From a virus, in the IMG/VR virus record IMGVR_UViG_3300011252_000454, positions 1 to 35,269 of that record: DNA of 35,269 bases; one strand, 5' to 3'. Below, piece after piece: positions 1 through 8,465 of the stretch. The position numbers and the translations under genes are program-made. Position 1 is the stretch's first letter, and every line of letters begins with the position of its first letter. The notes beneath the pieces were generated by a model. It was not told the origin of the DNA. It did not search any database and was given only the letters and a program-made list of their open reading frames with translations.

Positions 1-139
1 TGAAATCATTGTTGTTGAAGAAGATTATACTAAACTTTCTTGGGGTAAACTAAAAGCATTTGCATCAAGTAAAGGAATCAACACCAAAGGCAAAAAGAAA
101 CAAGATATTCTTGACGAACTAAAAGAACTAGATGACTAA
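1..139 (+). CDS. C-terminal end of a SAP/HeH-like domain protein (5' partial)
   Basis: The frame is open from the window edge (base 1 is the last base of a codon) and stops at a TAA. The 45 visible residues contain a short helix-extended-helix pattern, WGKLKAFASSKGI then KKKQDILDELKEL. This resembles the SAP or HeH DNA-binding folds found at the ends of some phage packaging and head proteins. The next gene starts inside its last codons (8-base overlap). The frame matches the one cut off at the right edge (34941), so the two are probably halves of one protein of about 155 residues. The domain assignment is by pattern only. Confidence 0.6.
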   Translation, partial: EIIVVEEDYTKLSWGKLKAFASSKGINTKGKKKQDILDELKELDD

Positions 140-371
140 AAACTTATTCATAAGAGAAATACACCAAGATTATAGGGTTAAGGATTCAAAGACATTTGCA
201 AAAGAACATGTCAAGAAGATCAAAGAGATGACACACGCACCAATTGACATTGATGGCAAAGTAACTAACCACAGAATCAAAGTGCAAAAGATAAGCAAGA
301 TTGAATTTATCCAGGATGAAGATACTTGGTTGTTTTCTTGTGATGCTAAAGTGAAATTATACAACGATTAA
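132..371 (+). CDS. hypothetical protein, 79 aa
   Basis: This small soluble protein is rich in Lys, Asp and Ile, with no membrane segment or cysteine motif. Its start overlaps the end of the preceding gene, and the small terminase starts one base after its stop, so it sits in the packaging operon. I do not recognise the family. The second half alternates polar and hydrophobic residues (KVQKISKIEF, then WLFSCDAKVKLY), suggesting a small beta sheet. An opposite-strand frame here is a shadow. Confidence 0.7.
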   Translation: MTKNLFIREIHQDYRVKDSKTFAKEHVKKIKEMTHAPIDIDGKVTNHRIKVQKISKIEFIQDEDTWLFSCDAKVKLYND

Positions 372-372
372 T

Positions 373-849
373 ATGGCTGAAGGGAAGGATAGTAAAGGTA
401 AATTTAAAAGAGGTAACTTATTTTCGATAGGGAACAACGGTGGAAGACCACCAAGATTTGAAACACCTGAAGAATTAACACAAAAGATTGCTGAATACTT
501 AGAGTGGGAAGATCAAGCTAAACGTCCAGACAGTTATTCTGGTGCTGGTAAAGGTATCTACACTTTAAGTGGTTGTGCTTTGTTTTTAGGGTTTGCAAGC
601 AAGTCTTCAATGGACGATCAAGCAAAGAGAGATGCGGAGTTTTCGAACGTTATAGAAAGATTTAAAACTTTTATGGTTCATTGGAACGAACAGAAACTTT
701 ATTGGGGTGGTACTTTTCAGGGTTCTAACTTCTGGCTTAAGAACTTTGGTGGCTATTCAGATGAATCAACAGTTAATCAAAACACCACCATCACAGAACT
801 AAAAGTTGAGGTTAATAATGAATCACCAGATTTAGAAGATAAAGAATGA
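373..849 (+). CDS. terS: terminase small subunit (gp3-like DNA packaging protein)
   Basis: The 158-residue protein follows the plan of the P22 gp3-like small terminases. It has a GRPPRFETPEELTQKIAEYLEW start, a helix-turn-helix-like stretch around YTLSGCALFLGFASKSSMDD, a helix beginning FSNVIERFKTFM, and a closing NFWLKNFGGYSDES before an acidic tail. The small subunit recognises viral DNA and hands it to the large terminase motor. It lies two genes upstream of the large subunit, which is the usual context. ATG follows the previous stop by one base, and the stop overlaps the next small frame as ATGA. Confidence 0.82.
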   Translation: MAEGKDSKGKFKRGNLFSIGNNGGRPPRFETPEELTQKIAEYLEWEDQAKRPDSYSGAGKGIYTLSGCALFLGFASKSSMDDQAKRDAEFSNVIERFKTFMVHWNEQKLYWGGTFQGSNFWLKNFGGYSDESTVNQNTTITELKVEVNNESPDLEDKE

Positions 850-920
850 CAATATTTGTGATTGGTTATGTATGTGGTGTTATTGTTGGTGCTTTAGTTG
901 AACACTTATTTAATAGATAA
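846..920 (+). CDS. putative 24-aa single-pass membrane peptide
   Basis: A 24-residue frame begins with an ATGA overlap on the small terminase stop and ends one base before the next ATG. Residues 2-18 (TIFVIGYVCGVIVGALV) form one hydrophobic segment with GxxxG-like spacing, followed by a short basic tail, EHLFNR. Its exact fit between two real genes favours a true coding sequence, but the length is too short to be sure. No function can be assigned. Confidence 0.5.
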   Translation: MTIFVIGYVCGVIVGALVEHLFNR

Positions 921-921
921 T

Positions 922-1146
922 ATGAAAAAGTATAAAGTTACATTTGCAACTGATTATTTTGAATGGTCTAAGACAGACGGTCAATTTAAAGAGTGGGCTA
1001 AACAAAAACCTGAAGAAGTTCTTCTTTGTGAGAAATGGCAAGATAAAGAAATAACGCTTTTGGATTTAGAAGATTTAATTGAAGAATTTGGTTCTATTGT
1101 TTTTGATGGCTGTGATATTATGATTTATAACAATTGGATTGAATAG
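922..1146 (+). CDS. hypothetical acidic protein, 74 aa
   Basis: I chose ATG 922 over a TTG at 898 because 898 lies inside the preceding small frame, while 922 follows that frame's stop directly. The protein starts MKKYKVTFATDYFEWSK and is acidic, with many Trp, Glu and Asp residues. It has no membrane segment or recognisable motif. The large terminase begins directly after its stop codon, so it is probably translated with the packaging genes. Confidence 0.7.
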   Translation: MKKYKVTFATDYFEWSKTDGQFKEWAKQKPEEVLLCEKWQDKEITLLDLEDLIEEFGSIVFDGCDIMIYNNWIE

Positions 1147-2283
1147 TTGAAAGTATCTAAACTCTATACAGCAAACTTAAACGCCACTGAAGACTTAGTA
1201 ATTAATCAAGGCGGTACATCTTCAGGTAAGACTTACAGCATCATGCAAGTGTTATTCTCTATTGCTATAAGTGAACCAAATAGAAACATCTTAATTGTTG
1301 GTCAGTCAATCCCTAACTTAAAGGTTGGTGCAATGACAGATGCAGAATCAATTATAGCATCATCAGAAGAATTAAAGACTTGTATTAAATCCTTCAACAA
1401 GACTGATAGAATATACTACTTCTTTTCCGGTTCACAGATTCAATTCAAATCATTCAATGATTACCAAGATGCTAAATCTGGTAAAAGAGATTATACCTTC
1501 TTCAATGAGATAAACGGAATACCCAAACCGATATTTAATGAGGTGCATCTTAGAACAAGATTAAGAACATGGGTTGATTATAACCCCAACGAAGAATTTT
1601 ACATTCATGAATACATAGGGCAAGAGGGTGTTAAGTTCATCAGATCATGGCATGAACATAACCCATACTTATCACAGAAGATTAGAGATAAGATTGAAGG
1701 GTTAAAAGATATTGATGAAGAACTTTGGAAGGTTTACGCCAGGGGAATGACTGGTAAAATAGAAGGTTTGATATTTAGAAACTGGGCAGAAGTTAAATCA
1801 ATTCCAGAGGGTGCTGAATACATTGCTTCAAGTTTAGACTTTGGATTCACAAATGACCCAACAGCAAGTGCAGATGTTTACATGAGTGATGGTGAATTGT
1901 GGATTGAAGAAACACTATACAGAACCGGCTTAACCAATTCGGACATCTTTAAGTTAGTAGATAATGACAATAGATATGTTGGCGATTCTGCCGAGCCGAA
2001 ATCAATTGAAGAATTGAGAAGAATGGGCATGAGAATAGAACCGGCACTAAAAGGTAAAGATTCAGTTAATACCGGGATTGATATTCTAAAGCGTTACAAG
2101 ATAAACTTGATAGGTTCAAATCTAGTTAAAGAGTTTAAGAGTTATAAATGGAAGACTGACAAACTAACAAACAGACCGATTAATCAGCCCGTTGACTTTA
2201 TGAACCACTTAATTGATGGTATTAGATATGTTGCGTTAAACAAGCTTAAAACAAACAGTAGAGGTAATTACACCTTTATGTAA
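1147..2283 (+). CDS. terL: terminase large subunit
   Basis: This is the ATPase-nuclease motor that packages DNA into the prohead. A P-loop GGTSSGKT lies at residues 22-29 and a Walker B-like stretch ends in Glu121 (FFNEIN). The C-terminal RNase H-like nuclease carries the expected acidic residues: Asp231 in SLDFGF, Asp280 in VGDSAEP and Asp357 in HLIDGIRY. The pattern fits the PBSX/XtmB-type (Terminase_3) group. Its 378 residues are slightly short of the usual 400-450. The best start is TTG 1147, directly after the previous TAG, because the next in-frame ATG would remove the P-loop. Confidence 0.93.
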   Translation: MKVSKLYTANLNATEDLVINQGGTSSGKTYSIMQVLFSIAISEPNRNILIVGQSIPNLKVGAMTDAESIIASSEELKTCIKSFNKTDRIYYFFSGSQIQFKSFNDYQDAKSGKRDYTFFNEINGIPKPIFNEVHLRTRLRTWVDYNPNEEFYIHEYIGQEGVKFIRSWHEHNPYLSQKIRDKIEGLKDIDEELWKVYARGMTGKIEGLIFRNWAEVKSIPEGAEYIASSLDFGFTNDPTASADVYMSDGELWIEETLYRTGLTNSDIFKLVDNDNRYVGDSAEPKSIEELRRMGMRIEPALKGKDSVNTGIDILKRYKINLIGSNLVKEFKSYKWKTDKLTNRPINQPVDFMNHLIDGIRYVALNKLKTNSRGNYTFM

Positions 2284-2312
2284 CAAAACACAATTAAAAT
2301 AGTTTAAAAGAT

Positions 2313-2948
2313 ATGAATATACCTAACAATTGGGATAAGATACCGCTTAAGAATTTTGTTCACTATTTAGAATACATGGATGAAGAAGCTGAAACACTTG
2401 AACAAAGGTTTAATCTTCTTTACAAAAGGGCTTGTGCGATTCTTGATATAACAGTTGAAGAAGCCAAAGCACTAACAATTGAACAACAATCACAATTGAT
2501 TAAGCTTATCAATAAGAAGATGCCAACTAGGTTAATTTTACAATTCAAACACAAGGGTGTTAAATATCAACCAATTATTAAAGTGGAGAAGTTAAACGGT
2601 GGAAAGTATGCTGCAATTAAGAACGCCGCTAAAAGAGGTACGGCAAAAAATCTTCATCAGATATTGTTTTTGGTATGTGAGCCAGTGAAGTTTGGATTTA
2701 AAAAGCAGTTTCCTTTTATTGGTTATAAGTCTTATGAATTTGAACCTGAAGAAATAGGTGCAAGAATAAACGATTTCAAAGATATACCAATGGAGATAGC
2801 CAACCCTATTTCAGTTTTTTTTTTGATGCTCTCAAAGGAATTGAGCAACCTTTTAAGCGATTATTCGGTTCAACACCTGATGAAGCTGACCGAACAAATG
2901 GCACAACTTCAAGCGAGTTTAGAGAAAGATATGGATGGAATACAGTAA
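2313..2948 (+). CDS. tail assembly chaperone, unshifted product (gpG-like)
   Basis: The 211-residue protein resembles tail assembly chaperones of Bacteroidetes phages and prophages. It has a helical N-terminus, a central Lys-rich beta region (LILQFKHKGVKYQP), then NLHQILFLV and a PISVFF segment. It would coat the tape measure during tail assembly. The frame crosses a run of ten T at 2815-2824. Past that run, two overlapping frames both look coding: this one ends at 2948 and a -1 frame runs to 3091. This is the arrangement of lambda G/GT. The role is inferred from the family pattern and the two-frame structure. Confidence 0.72.
   Translation: MNIPNNWDKIPLKNFVHYLEYMDEEAETLEQRFNLLYKRACAILDITVEEAKALTIEQQSQLIKLINKKMPTRLILQFKHKGVKYQPIIKVEKLNGGKYAAIKNAAKRGTAKNLHQILFLVCEPVKFGFKKQFPFIGYKSYEFEPEEIGARINDFKDIPMEIANPISVFFLMLSKELSNLLSDYSVQHLMKLTEQMAQLQASLEKDMDGIQ
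2815..2824 (+). promoter_or_regulatory. T10 slippery run, probable -1 ribosomal frameshift site
   Basis: In frame 0 the run reads GTT TTT TTT TTG; slipping back one base gives TTT GAT and enters an 89-codon open frame. Six bases after the run, CTCAA (2831-2835) can pair with TTGAG (2841-2845), a small hairpin at a spacing typical of -1 frameshift stimulators. The alternative is a miscounted homopolymer: with nine T the two frames would simply join. Confidence 0.65.
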
Positions 2949-3091
2949 TTGATGCAATGGCAGATGGTGATCCATCAAAATGGGAATACTTTGAAAAGAT
3001 GTCAATAGTTCCGTTTCTTCAATTGTGTTTATTCCAATATGATAAACAACAAGATTTAAAACAACAACACGAATTAAATAAAAGAAGATGA
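2822..3091 (+). CDS. tail assembly chaperone, frameshift extension (gpT-like)
   Basis: This -1 frame segment has no start of its own and would be made as residues 171-259 of a fusion with the gene starting at 2313. The sequence is convincingly protein-like: FFDALKGIEQPFKRLFG, then FRERYGWNTVIDAMADGD, then FEKMSIVPFLQLCLFQ and a basic end. Lambda GT-type extensions link the chaperone to the tail tube. Its TGA overlaps the next gene's ATG as ATGA, so translation into the next gene makes sense only if this frame is used. That supports its reality. Confidence 0.68.
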   Translation, partial: FDALKGIEQPFKRLFGSTPDEADRTNGTTSSEFRERYGWNTVIDAMADGDPSKWEYFEKMSIVPFLQLCLFQYDKQQDLKQQHELNKRR

Positions 3092-3666
3092 GTTTCTTTG
3101 ACACAGAATTAACAGACCAACCACAAGAGAACACTTTAAGCGGCTTATTACAATCGTTTGGTCAAGACCTAAGAGATGAATTAATTAACTCACTATCAAA
3201 GCATGGAATTACTTCTGATTCTAATTTAGCACAATCAATTAATTATTCAGTTTCAATTACACCAGACGGTGGTTATCGTTTTCAATTGTCTTATGATAAG
3301 TATGGTGACTTTCTTGATGAAGGTGTACAAGGTGCTGGTGGTCAAAAGGCAGACGGTACATCATGGAGAAACAAAGGAGCAGGCGCACCCAATTCATTTA
3401 AAAGCAAAAGACCAAGGTTAAGAGGTAAAGATGCAACTGAATCACTTGAAGTTTGGGCTAACATTAGAGGCATTAATAAGTGGGCTGTTCAAGAATCAAT
3501 CTATCGTCAAGGAATCAAACCCAGACATTGGTTTTCAGATGTATTTGATGATGGTGTTATATATGACTTGGTTAACAAAATAGAACAAGTTGGGGTTAAA
3601 CAAATAGAAATAGACTTAACAGAACAATTAAAAGGCATATTAAATGGCATCAGCAATAACGGTTAA
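3088..3666 (+). CDS. HK97 gp10-like tail completion/connector protein
   Basis: The 192-residue protein has the features of the HK97-gp10 group: a DLRDELINSL helix near the N-terminus, a central YDKYGDFLDEGVQGAGG turn, and a C-terminal QESIYRQGIKPRHWFSDVF corresponding to the family's arginine-proline motif. Such proteins join head and tail or close the tail end. It starts with ATGA on the chaperone extension and overlaps the next gene by 23 bases. The long basic insert (SFKSKRPRLRGK) is typical of Bacteroidetes versions as I know them. The exact structural position is inferred. Confidence 0.68.
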   Translation: MSFFDTELTDQPQENTLSGLLQSFGQDLRDELINSLSKHGITSDSNLAQSINYSVSITPDGGYRFQLSYDKYGDFLDEGVQGAGGQKADGTSWRNKGAGAPNSFKSKRPRLRGKDATESLEVWANIRGINKWAVQESIYRQGIKPRHWFSDVFDDGVIYDLVNKIEQVGVKQIEIDLTEQLKGILNGISNNG

Positions 3667-4948
3667 AACATCACCACCAGAATACAATCCGGTTTACAAC
3701 CCTATTAATATTTGTGTCTATGAATCAGATGCAACAAGTAGAGGTAAAACAAATTATAAGTATATCATTTACTTAACCATTCAATCTGGTGCTGGTCTTG
3801 GTGATGAATTTCAATTTCAAGTTCCACTTGGTACAGCCAATAATTTGTTTTATGGTGTGCAAGATGTTTCAAGGGTACTAGAAAAATACATAGTTGAGAA
3901 CTTACCACCCGTTACTTTAGATAGTGGATTTTTTGCTGCACAAGATTCACCAATTATTGAATTTGATCTTGATGTGTATTCGGGTTGGGATGTTGCCGGA
4001 GTGTTTACAGAAGACCCTGACGGGGTGGGTGCTGTTTCAGTTAGAACAAGATATTGTTGGTCTGCTTCTTTTAAACATCATGATTGGATAGATCAATTAA
4101 ATGAAGCAACACCTTTTAATACTTGGCTATGTAATGCGACAAATGGAACAAGCGCAAAGTTCTTGTCTAACAATCCAGACTTCAAGGCAAGACTAACAGA
4201 TTTAGGATATACTTATGCAATGACTGATGACCCTGGTAATATTGATTTAATGGTCATGAAAACTTATGATATTGATGACAATGTGATTGATTCAATTGAG
4301 ATCTCAAATCCATTAGGCGCAACACCAGTTGCTAACAGAATATGGTGTGTATCAACCGCACCCGGTTCACTTAACAATATTCAAAACGGTTACATTACCG
4401 GAGCATTACAACCAATAATTGGAAGTGATGTTTCTTACTATACTATTTACTTAGATAAGACCGGAGCTGGTGGAGAATCATCTGAAACAATAACAGTGAC
4501 ACTTGAAGAAGATTGTAGGTATGAAAGTTATCGTTTACACTTCTTAAATGAATTAGGTGGTTTTGATTACTTTAACTTTTTATCAAAATCACAATTAAGT
4601 TCACAAGCAAAAAGAAAGACATACACTAAATCAGAAGTATTAATTGAAACGGCTGGAATAAACTATGAGAATAGATACAACGGCAAAGCCGATTATTATG
4701 TTGAATCTGTTGACAAACTTAAATTAAGATCAGACTATATTACCGGCGCACAAATGGATTGGCTAAAGGAGTTGATTGAATCGCCGCTTGTTTATTTAGA
4801 ATTTGAAAACACTAAAGGAGATAAAGACTACAAACCACTTGTTGTTACAACTTCAAGATGGGTTCAAAAAATTGATAGTATTGATAAATTATTTAAGCTT
4901 GAATTAGATGTTGAATTTGCACACTTAAACCAAAGACAAAGAAGATAA
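3644..4948 (+). CDS. tail structural protein, possibly distal-tail-like
   Basis: This 434-residue beta-rich protein lies between the gp10-like protein and the very large tail protein. Residues from about 285 on (DCRYESYRLHFLNELGGFD and onward) form a domain common in Bacteroidetes phage tail proteins, ending in a basic NQRQRR. There is no membrane segment or enzymatic motif. Its place just before a long hub or fibre-like protein suggests the role of a distal tail (Dit-like) or baseplate component, but I have no direct sequence evidence for that fold. The stop overlaps the next ATG as TAATG. Confidence 0.55.
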   Translation: MASAITVKTSPPEYNPVYNPINICVYESDATSRGKTNYKYIIYLTIQSGAGLGDEFQFQVPLGTANNLFYGVQDVSRVLEKYIVENLPPVTLDSGFFAAQDSPIIEFDLDVYSGWDVAGVFTEDPDGVGAVSVRTRYCWSASFKHHDWIDQLNEATPFNTWLCNATNGTSAKFLSNNPDFKARLTDLGYTYAMTDDPGNIDLMVMKTYDIDDNVIDSIEISNPLGATPVANRIWCVSTAPGSLNNIQNGYITGALQPIIGSDVSYYTIYLDKTGAGGESSETITVTLEEDCRYESYRLHFLNELGGFDYFNFLSKSQLSSQAKRKTYTKSEVLIETAGINYENRYNGKADYYVESVDKLKLRSDYITGAQMDWLKELIESPLVYLEFENTKGDKDYKPLVVTTSRWVQKIDSIDKLFKLELDVEFAHLNQRQRR

Positions 4949-7900
4949 TGGCAAGAGAAGAACTTTTTATTGGTGGGGTTTATATTCCTTTGTCAAAGTC
5001 GATTAATGCTTCATTGACTAAATCAATAACAGATATACAAGAACCAAAAGACAGAAAAGCAACATATTCAAAAACAACAACCGTTCCAAATTCAAAAGAA
5101 GCGGCACAAGTATTTGGTGAATTGTTTGAAATTAACTTGGTTGATTCAACATTTAATTCAACTGTTAAAATTGATTGCAGATATATTGTTGATGGTATTG
5201 GAGTTATTGAAGAAGGTTATTGTCAACTAAAAGCAATTAGAACACTAAACAGAGTTGATATTGTTTATGATATTGTAATGTTTGGTTCACTTGGTAACAT
5301 CTTTAAGGAACTAGGTGAAGATGAATTGATTGATCTATCAAGTATATTAGATGAATGGAATCACCCGTTCGCAAAAGACATTCAACAGAGAAGTTGGTCA
5401 ACTGAAGTTTATAACACTGATTCGGCTGGCTTTGTTCCGTTTGCTTATGGCACTGGTTATGTATATCCTTTAATGGATTACGGCTTCACCAATGACTTAG
5501 ATAATTTTAATTTTGAACACATGCCTTGTGCTTTATACTTGAAAGAGTATATTGATGCAATATTTGAATACACCGGTAAAACTTACACAAGTGCGTTCTT
5601 TGATTCTACTTATTTTAAAAAACATATTATACCAAGTTCACCGCAAACTTATCAATTGGATGCGGCTGAAATAGAAGCAAGACAATTTAAAGCAAACACG
5701 CCACAGTTTACAAGTTCAGGAACTTCAACAACTGCAAATCTACCTATTAATTCTTATAGTAGTTCAGACACGATAATCTTCACAAATGAGATAAGCGACC
5801 CAACTGGTTTGTATAATAATGCAACTGGAGAATACACAATAACATCAACAACCTACCAAGGCACTTTTGATATTAATTGTCTTATTGATATTACCGCAAC
5901 ATTTACACCAGGAACGGCAACCGCAGTTAAAACAACATCAGAAATTGACGGTTGGTTAATGGTTCATGTTAATGGAGTTCAACAAATGGCAAAACCGTTT
6001 TACATTACTTCAGATGATGCTACATTTATAAGTGGTGCGAGAAGTACAACAGCCTCACCAACATACGAAGACAAAGATTATCTGGCACAGAAGTATTGGT
6101 CGGATTGGCAAAGTAATGATGATTCAGGAAGAACTGGCGACAACATACCAAATAGATATTTAATCACTTTGAATAATGTTCAGTTAAACAATGGTGATGT
6201 AGTAGAAATTAAATGGAAGGCTGGGTATTTTGGTTTAGACACATTATTAACACCTACAACCAGAATGTTCGTTGATTCAGGTGGAACTTATTATTCAGGT
6301 AATGCAACCTTAACAATGAGTGTTGGCGCATTTTACAATAAAGTGATAAACACATTCCCGGCAGAAGGTAGTACTTTAAAGATTGAAAAGATAATACCAA
6401 AGAATGTAAAGATAAAAGATTTCTTTATGTCAATAGTGAAGCGTTATAATCTATGGATTGACATAGACCCGAATGATGCAAATAACTATTTGATTGAACC
6501 AAGAGATGACTTTTTGACTGATGATGTAATTGATATACAAGCGCAAAGAGATCAGAACAGAGATTTATCTATCATTCCAATGGGTCGAACTGATGCAACT
6601 AACTACTATTTCCATGATGCACCGGATAAAGATTACTTAAATGAAACTTACACCGCAACACATCAAAGGATTTATGGTGATAGAAGGGTGAACAATAATA
6701 ACGATTTTGTTACAAAGGTTAAAGAGATTAAAACAATATTCAGTCCAACACCATTAGCTGCACCAGAAAACAGTAATAGAGTTCTTAGTACAATCATTCA
6801 GAAAGATGCTAATGGATTTAATTTGCCTATTGACCATAACATAAGAATACTTTATTATGACGGCTTAAAAGATGGCAAAGCATGGAATCATATTAACAAT
6901 GTTTCAGTGTTTCAAATACCACTACCAACAACTTACACACAATATCCTTTTGCTGGTCATTTTGACGACCCTTATAACCCTAGTGAGGATATTAATTTTG
7001 GTTTAGTTGAAGAAGTGTATTATGATGATAATATTGAAGATATAACGGTTACAGATAACAATCTAGTTAATAAGTATTATTCAACAATGTTACAACAGTA
7101 CACAAGCCCAGAGAGTAAGATTGTCAAAGGTTGGTTTAATGTAACACCATACGATTTCCAAAACTGGACATTCAATAAACTTTATTTCTTTGAGAACGCT
7201 TATTTCAGACTTCAAGAAATTAGCAACTACAACCCAACTGGTGAAGCATTGACAGAATGTACTTTTTTATTTTTACCTAATGTTCCAAGATTTAGTTCAT
7301 CACCTATTCAAGTGTTTGGTGAAGATTCTGCGAGTACTCCAAGCGGAACGGGTGGCGGGACAATTGATCTTGATGAAAACGTACCAACTAAAGGAACGAA
7401 AACAGCACAAAACCAAGACGGGAATAATACAGCAAACCGTAATGTTGATATTCAAGGTTCATACAATTATGTTGCTTATGATGCTTACAATATTGAGATA
7501 CAAGGCGAAGGCAACAAAGTATGGTCTGAAGCTGAAGATATAAAGATTCAAGGTGATAACAATATAATAGACGGTGGCGTTAAAAATGTTACACTTATTA
7601 ACACTGACGGTTTAACAATTAGTAAATCAGATGTGACTTATATTAACGGGGTTAAAGTTAATCCGGCGGCGATTAGTTCACCAACAGATGTAGAACAAAT
7701 TAGTGCAAGTCAAGATGTAGAAACAGATGTTAAAACTTATGAAGTTGACACAAGCGGCGGTGATGTAACATTAACTTTTCAGCTTGCATTTATTACTTAC
7801 ACTGAAGGTCAGGTTTGGAACTTTAAAAAAATGGAAAAGAATAATGATTTAATTATATCGGTTAACGGTGGAACGATAGACGACCAAGCAAGCCAGACGA

Positions 7901-7962
7901 TTAAAAAAAGATATACTAGTTTATCAGTTCAATACAATGGTACAAATTTTATAATAATATAA
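4948..7962 (+). CDS. large tail tip/hub-like protein with beta-helical C-terminus
   Basis: At 1004 residues this is the longest protein in the window. About residues 1-780 form a mixed domain that includes a hub-like region (KIKDFFMSIVKRYNLWIDID). After a Gly/Ser linker near residue 805 (STPSGTGGGTIDLDE), repeated IQG units with GDNN or GEGN turns (DIQGSYNYV, EIQGEGNKV, KIQGDNNII) suggest a right-handed beta helix. The last 70 residues end in a fibre-tip-like stretch (SLSVQYNGTNFIII). It is probably the tail-associated protein carrying a receptor-contacting tip. TAATG overlaps occur at both ends. Confidence 0.62.
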   Translation: MAREELFIGGVYIPLSKSINASLTKSITDIQEPKDRKATYSKTTTVPNSKEAAQVFGELFEINLVDSTFNSTVKIDCRYIVDGIGVIEEGYCQLKAIRTLNRVDIVYDIVMFGSLGNIFKELGEDELIDLSSILDEWNHPFAKDIQQRSWSTEVYNTDSAGFVPFAYGTGYVYPLMDYGFTNDLDNFNFEHMPCALYLKEYIDAIFEYTGKTYTSAFFDSTYFKKHIIPSSPQTYQLDAAEIEARQFKANTPQFTSSGTSTTANLPINSYSSSDTIIFTNEISDPTGLYNNATGEYTITSTTYQGTFDINCLIDITATFTPGTATAVKTTSEIDGWLMVHVNGVQQMAKPFYITSDDATFISGARSTTASPTYEDKDYLAQKYWSDWQSNDDSGRTGDNIPNRYLITLNNVQLNNGDVVEIKWKAGYFGLDTLLTPTTRMFVDSGGTYYSGNATLTMSVGAFYNKVINTFPAEGSTLKIEKIIPKNVKIKDFFMSIVKRYNLWIDIDPNDANNYLIEPRDDFLTDDVIDIQAQRDQNRDLSIIPMGRTDATNYYFHDAPDKDYLNETYTATHQRIYGDRRVNNNNDFVTKVKEIKTIFSPTPLAAPENSNRVLSTIIQKDANGFNLPIDHNIRILYYDGLKDGKAWNHINNVSVFQIPLPTTYTQYPFAGHFDDPYNPSEDINFGLVEEVYYDDNIEDITVTDNNLVNKYYSTMLQQYTSPESKIVKGWFNVTPYDFQNWTFNKLYFFENAYFRLQEISNYNPTGEALTECTFLFLPNVPRFSSSPIQVFGEDSASTPSGTGGGTIDLDENVPTKGTKTAQNQDGNNTANRNVDIQGSYNYVAYDAYNIEIQGEGNKVWSEAEDIKIQGDNNIIDGGVKNVTLINTDGLTISKSDVTYINGVKVNPAAISSPTDVEQISASQDVETDVKTYEVDTSGGDVTLTFQLAFITYTEGQVWNFKKMEKNNDLIISVNGGTIDDQASQTIKKRYTSLSVQYNGTNFIII

Positions 7963-8465
7963 TGAGTTATACACCAAATTTTAATGGCTTTGCAGACTAT
8001 AACGACACAGCAACAAGTGGAACACCTATTGTTGTACCGGCTAATACTTGGACAACAATAACCAATGATGGCTTAGGTGCGTTTACTAATTTAGATAGTT
8101 TACCTTTTGGCGTTACTTCTTTAATGGACACATCAACTGGATATATTGATCCAACTGAATTAGAGATAGGTGATTCTTTAGTTATAAGAAATGACTACAC
8201 AATAACACCAAGCATAAACAACAGCCTTTTAGAATTTAGATATGAATTAGGAACTGGCGGCGGCTTGTATCAATTAGAATCAATAATAAAAAGGTTAGAT
8301 AGTGGTTCTGGTATTGGTTACAGATTAGCGTTGAAACCTGACTTCATTTACATGGGGGATTTGAACACTAGAGATAATTTTATTAAAATACAAATTAAAT
8401 TAACCAACGCGGCTACATTGGTAAATGCTGGTACTGTAATACAAGTTATAAAAGGATTGGCATGA
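7962..8465 (+). CDS. tail tip/fibre accessory protein
   Basis: The 167-residue protein is nearly all beta-strand-like, rich in Thr, Asn and Gly, with no enzymatic motif. The opening SYTPNFNGFADYNDTAT and the later SLLEFRYELGTGGGLYQ look like trimeric fibre or capping domains. It overlaps the long tail protein by one base (TAATG) and the adhesin by four (ATGA), so the three are probably coupled in translation and form one host-contact assembly. Family not recognised. Confidence 0.55.
   Translation: MSYTPNFNGFADYNDTATSGTPIVVPANTWTTITNDGLGAFTNLDSLPFGVTSLMDTSTGYIDPTELEIGDSLVIRNDYTITPSINNSLLEFRYELGTGGGLYQLESIIKRLDSGSGIGYRLALKPDFIYMGDLNTRDNFIKIQIKLTNAATLVNAGTVIQVIKGLA

Noticed and set aside
7280-7543. 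An 87-codon plus-strand frame inside the long tail gene
   Set aside because: It lies fully within a convincing 1004-residue gene and has atypical Lys/Leu/Gln composition with no clear domain.
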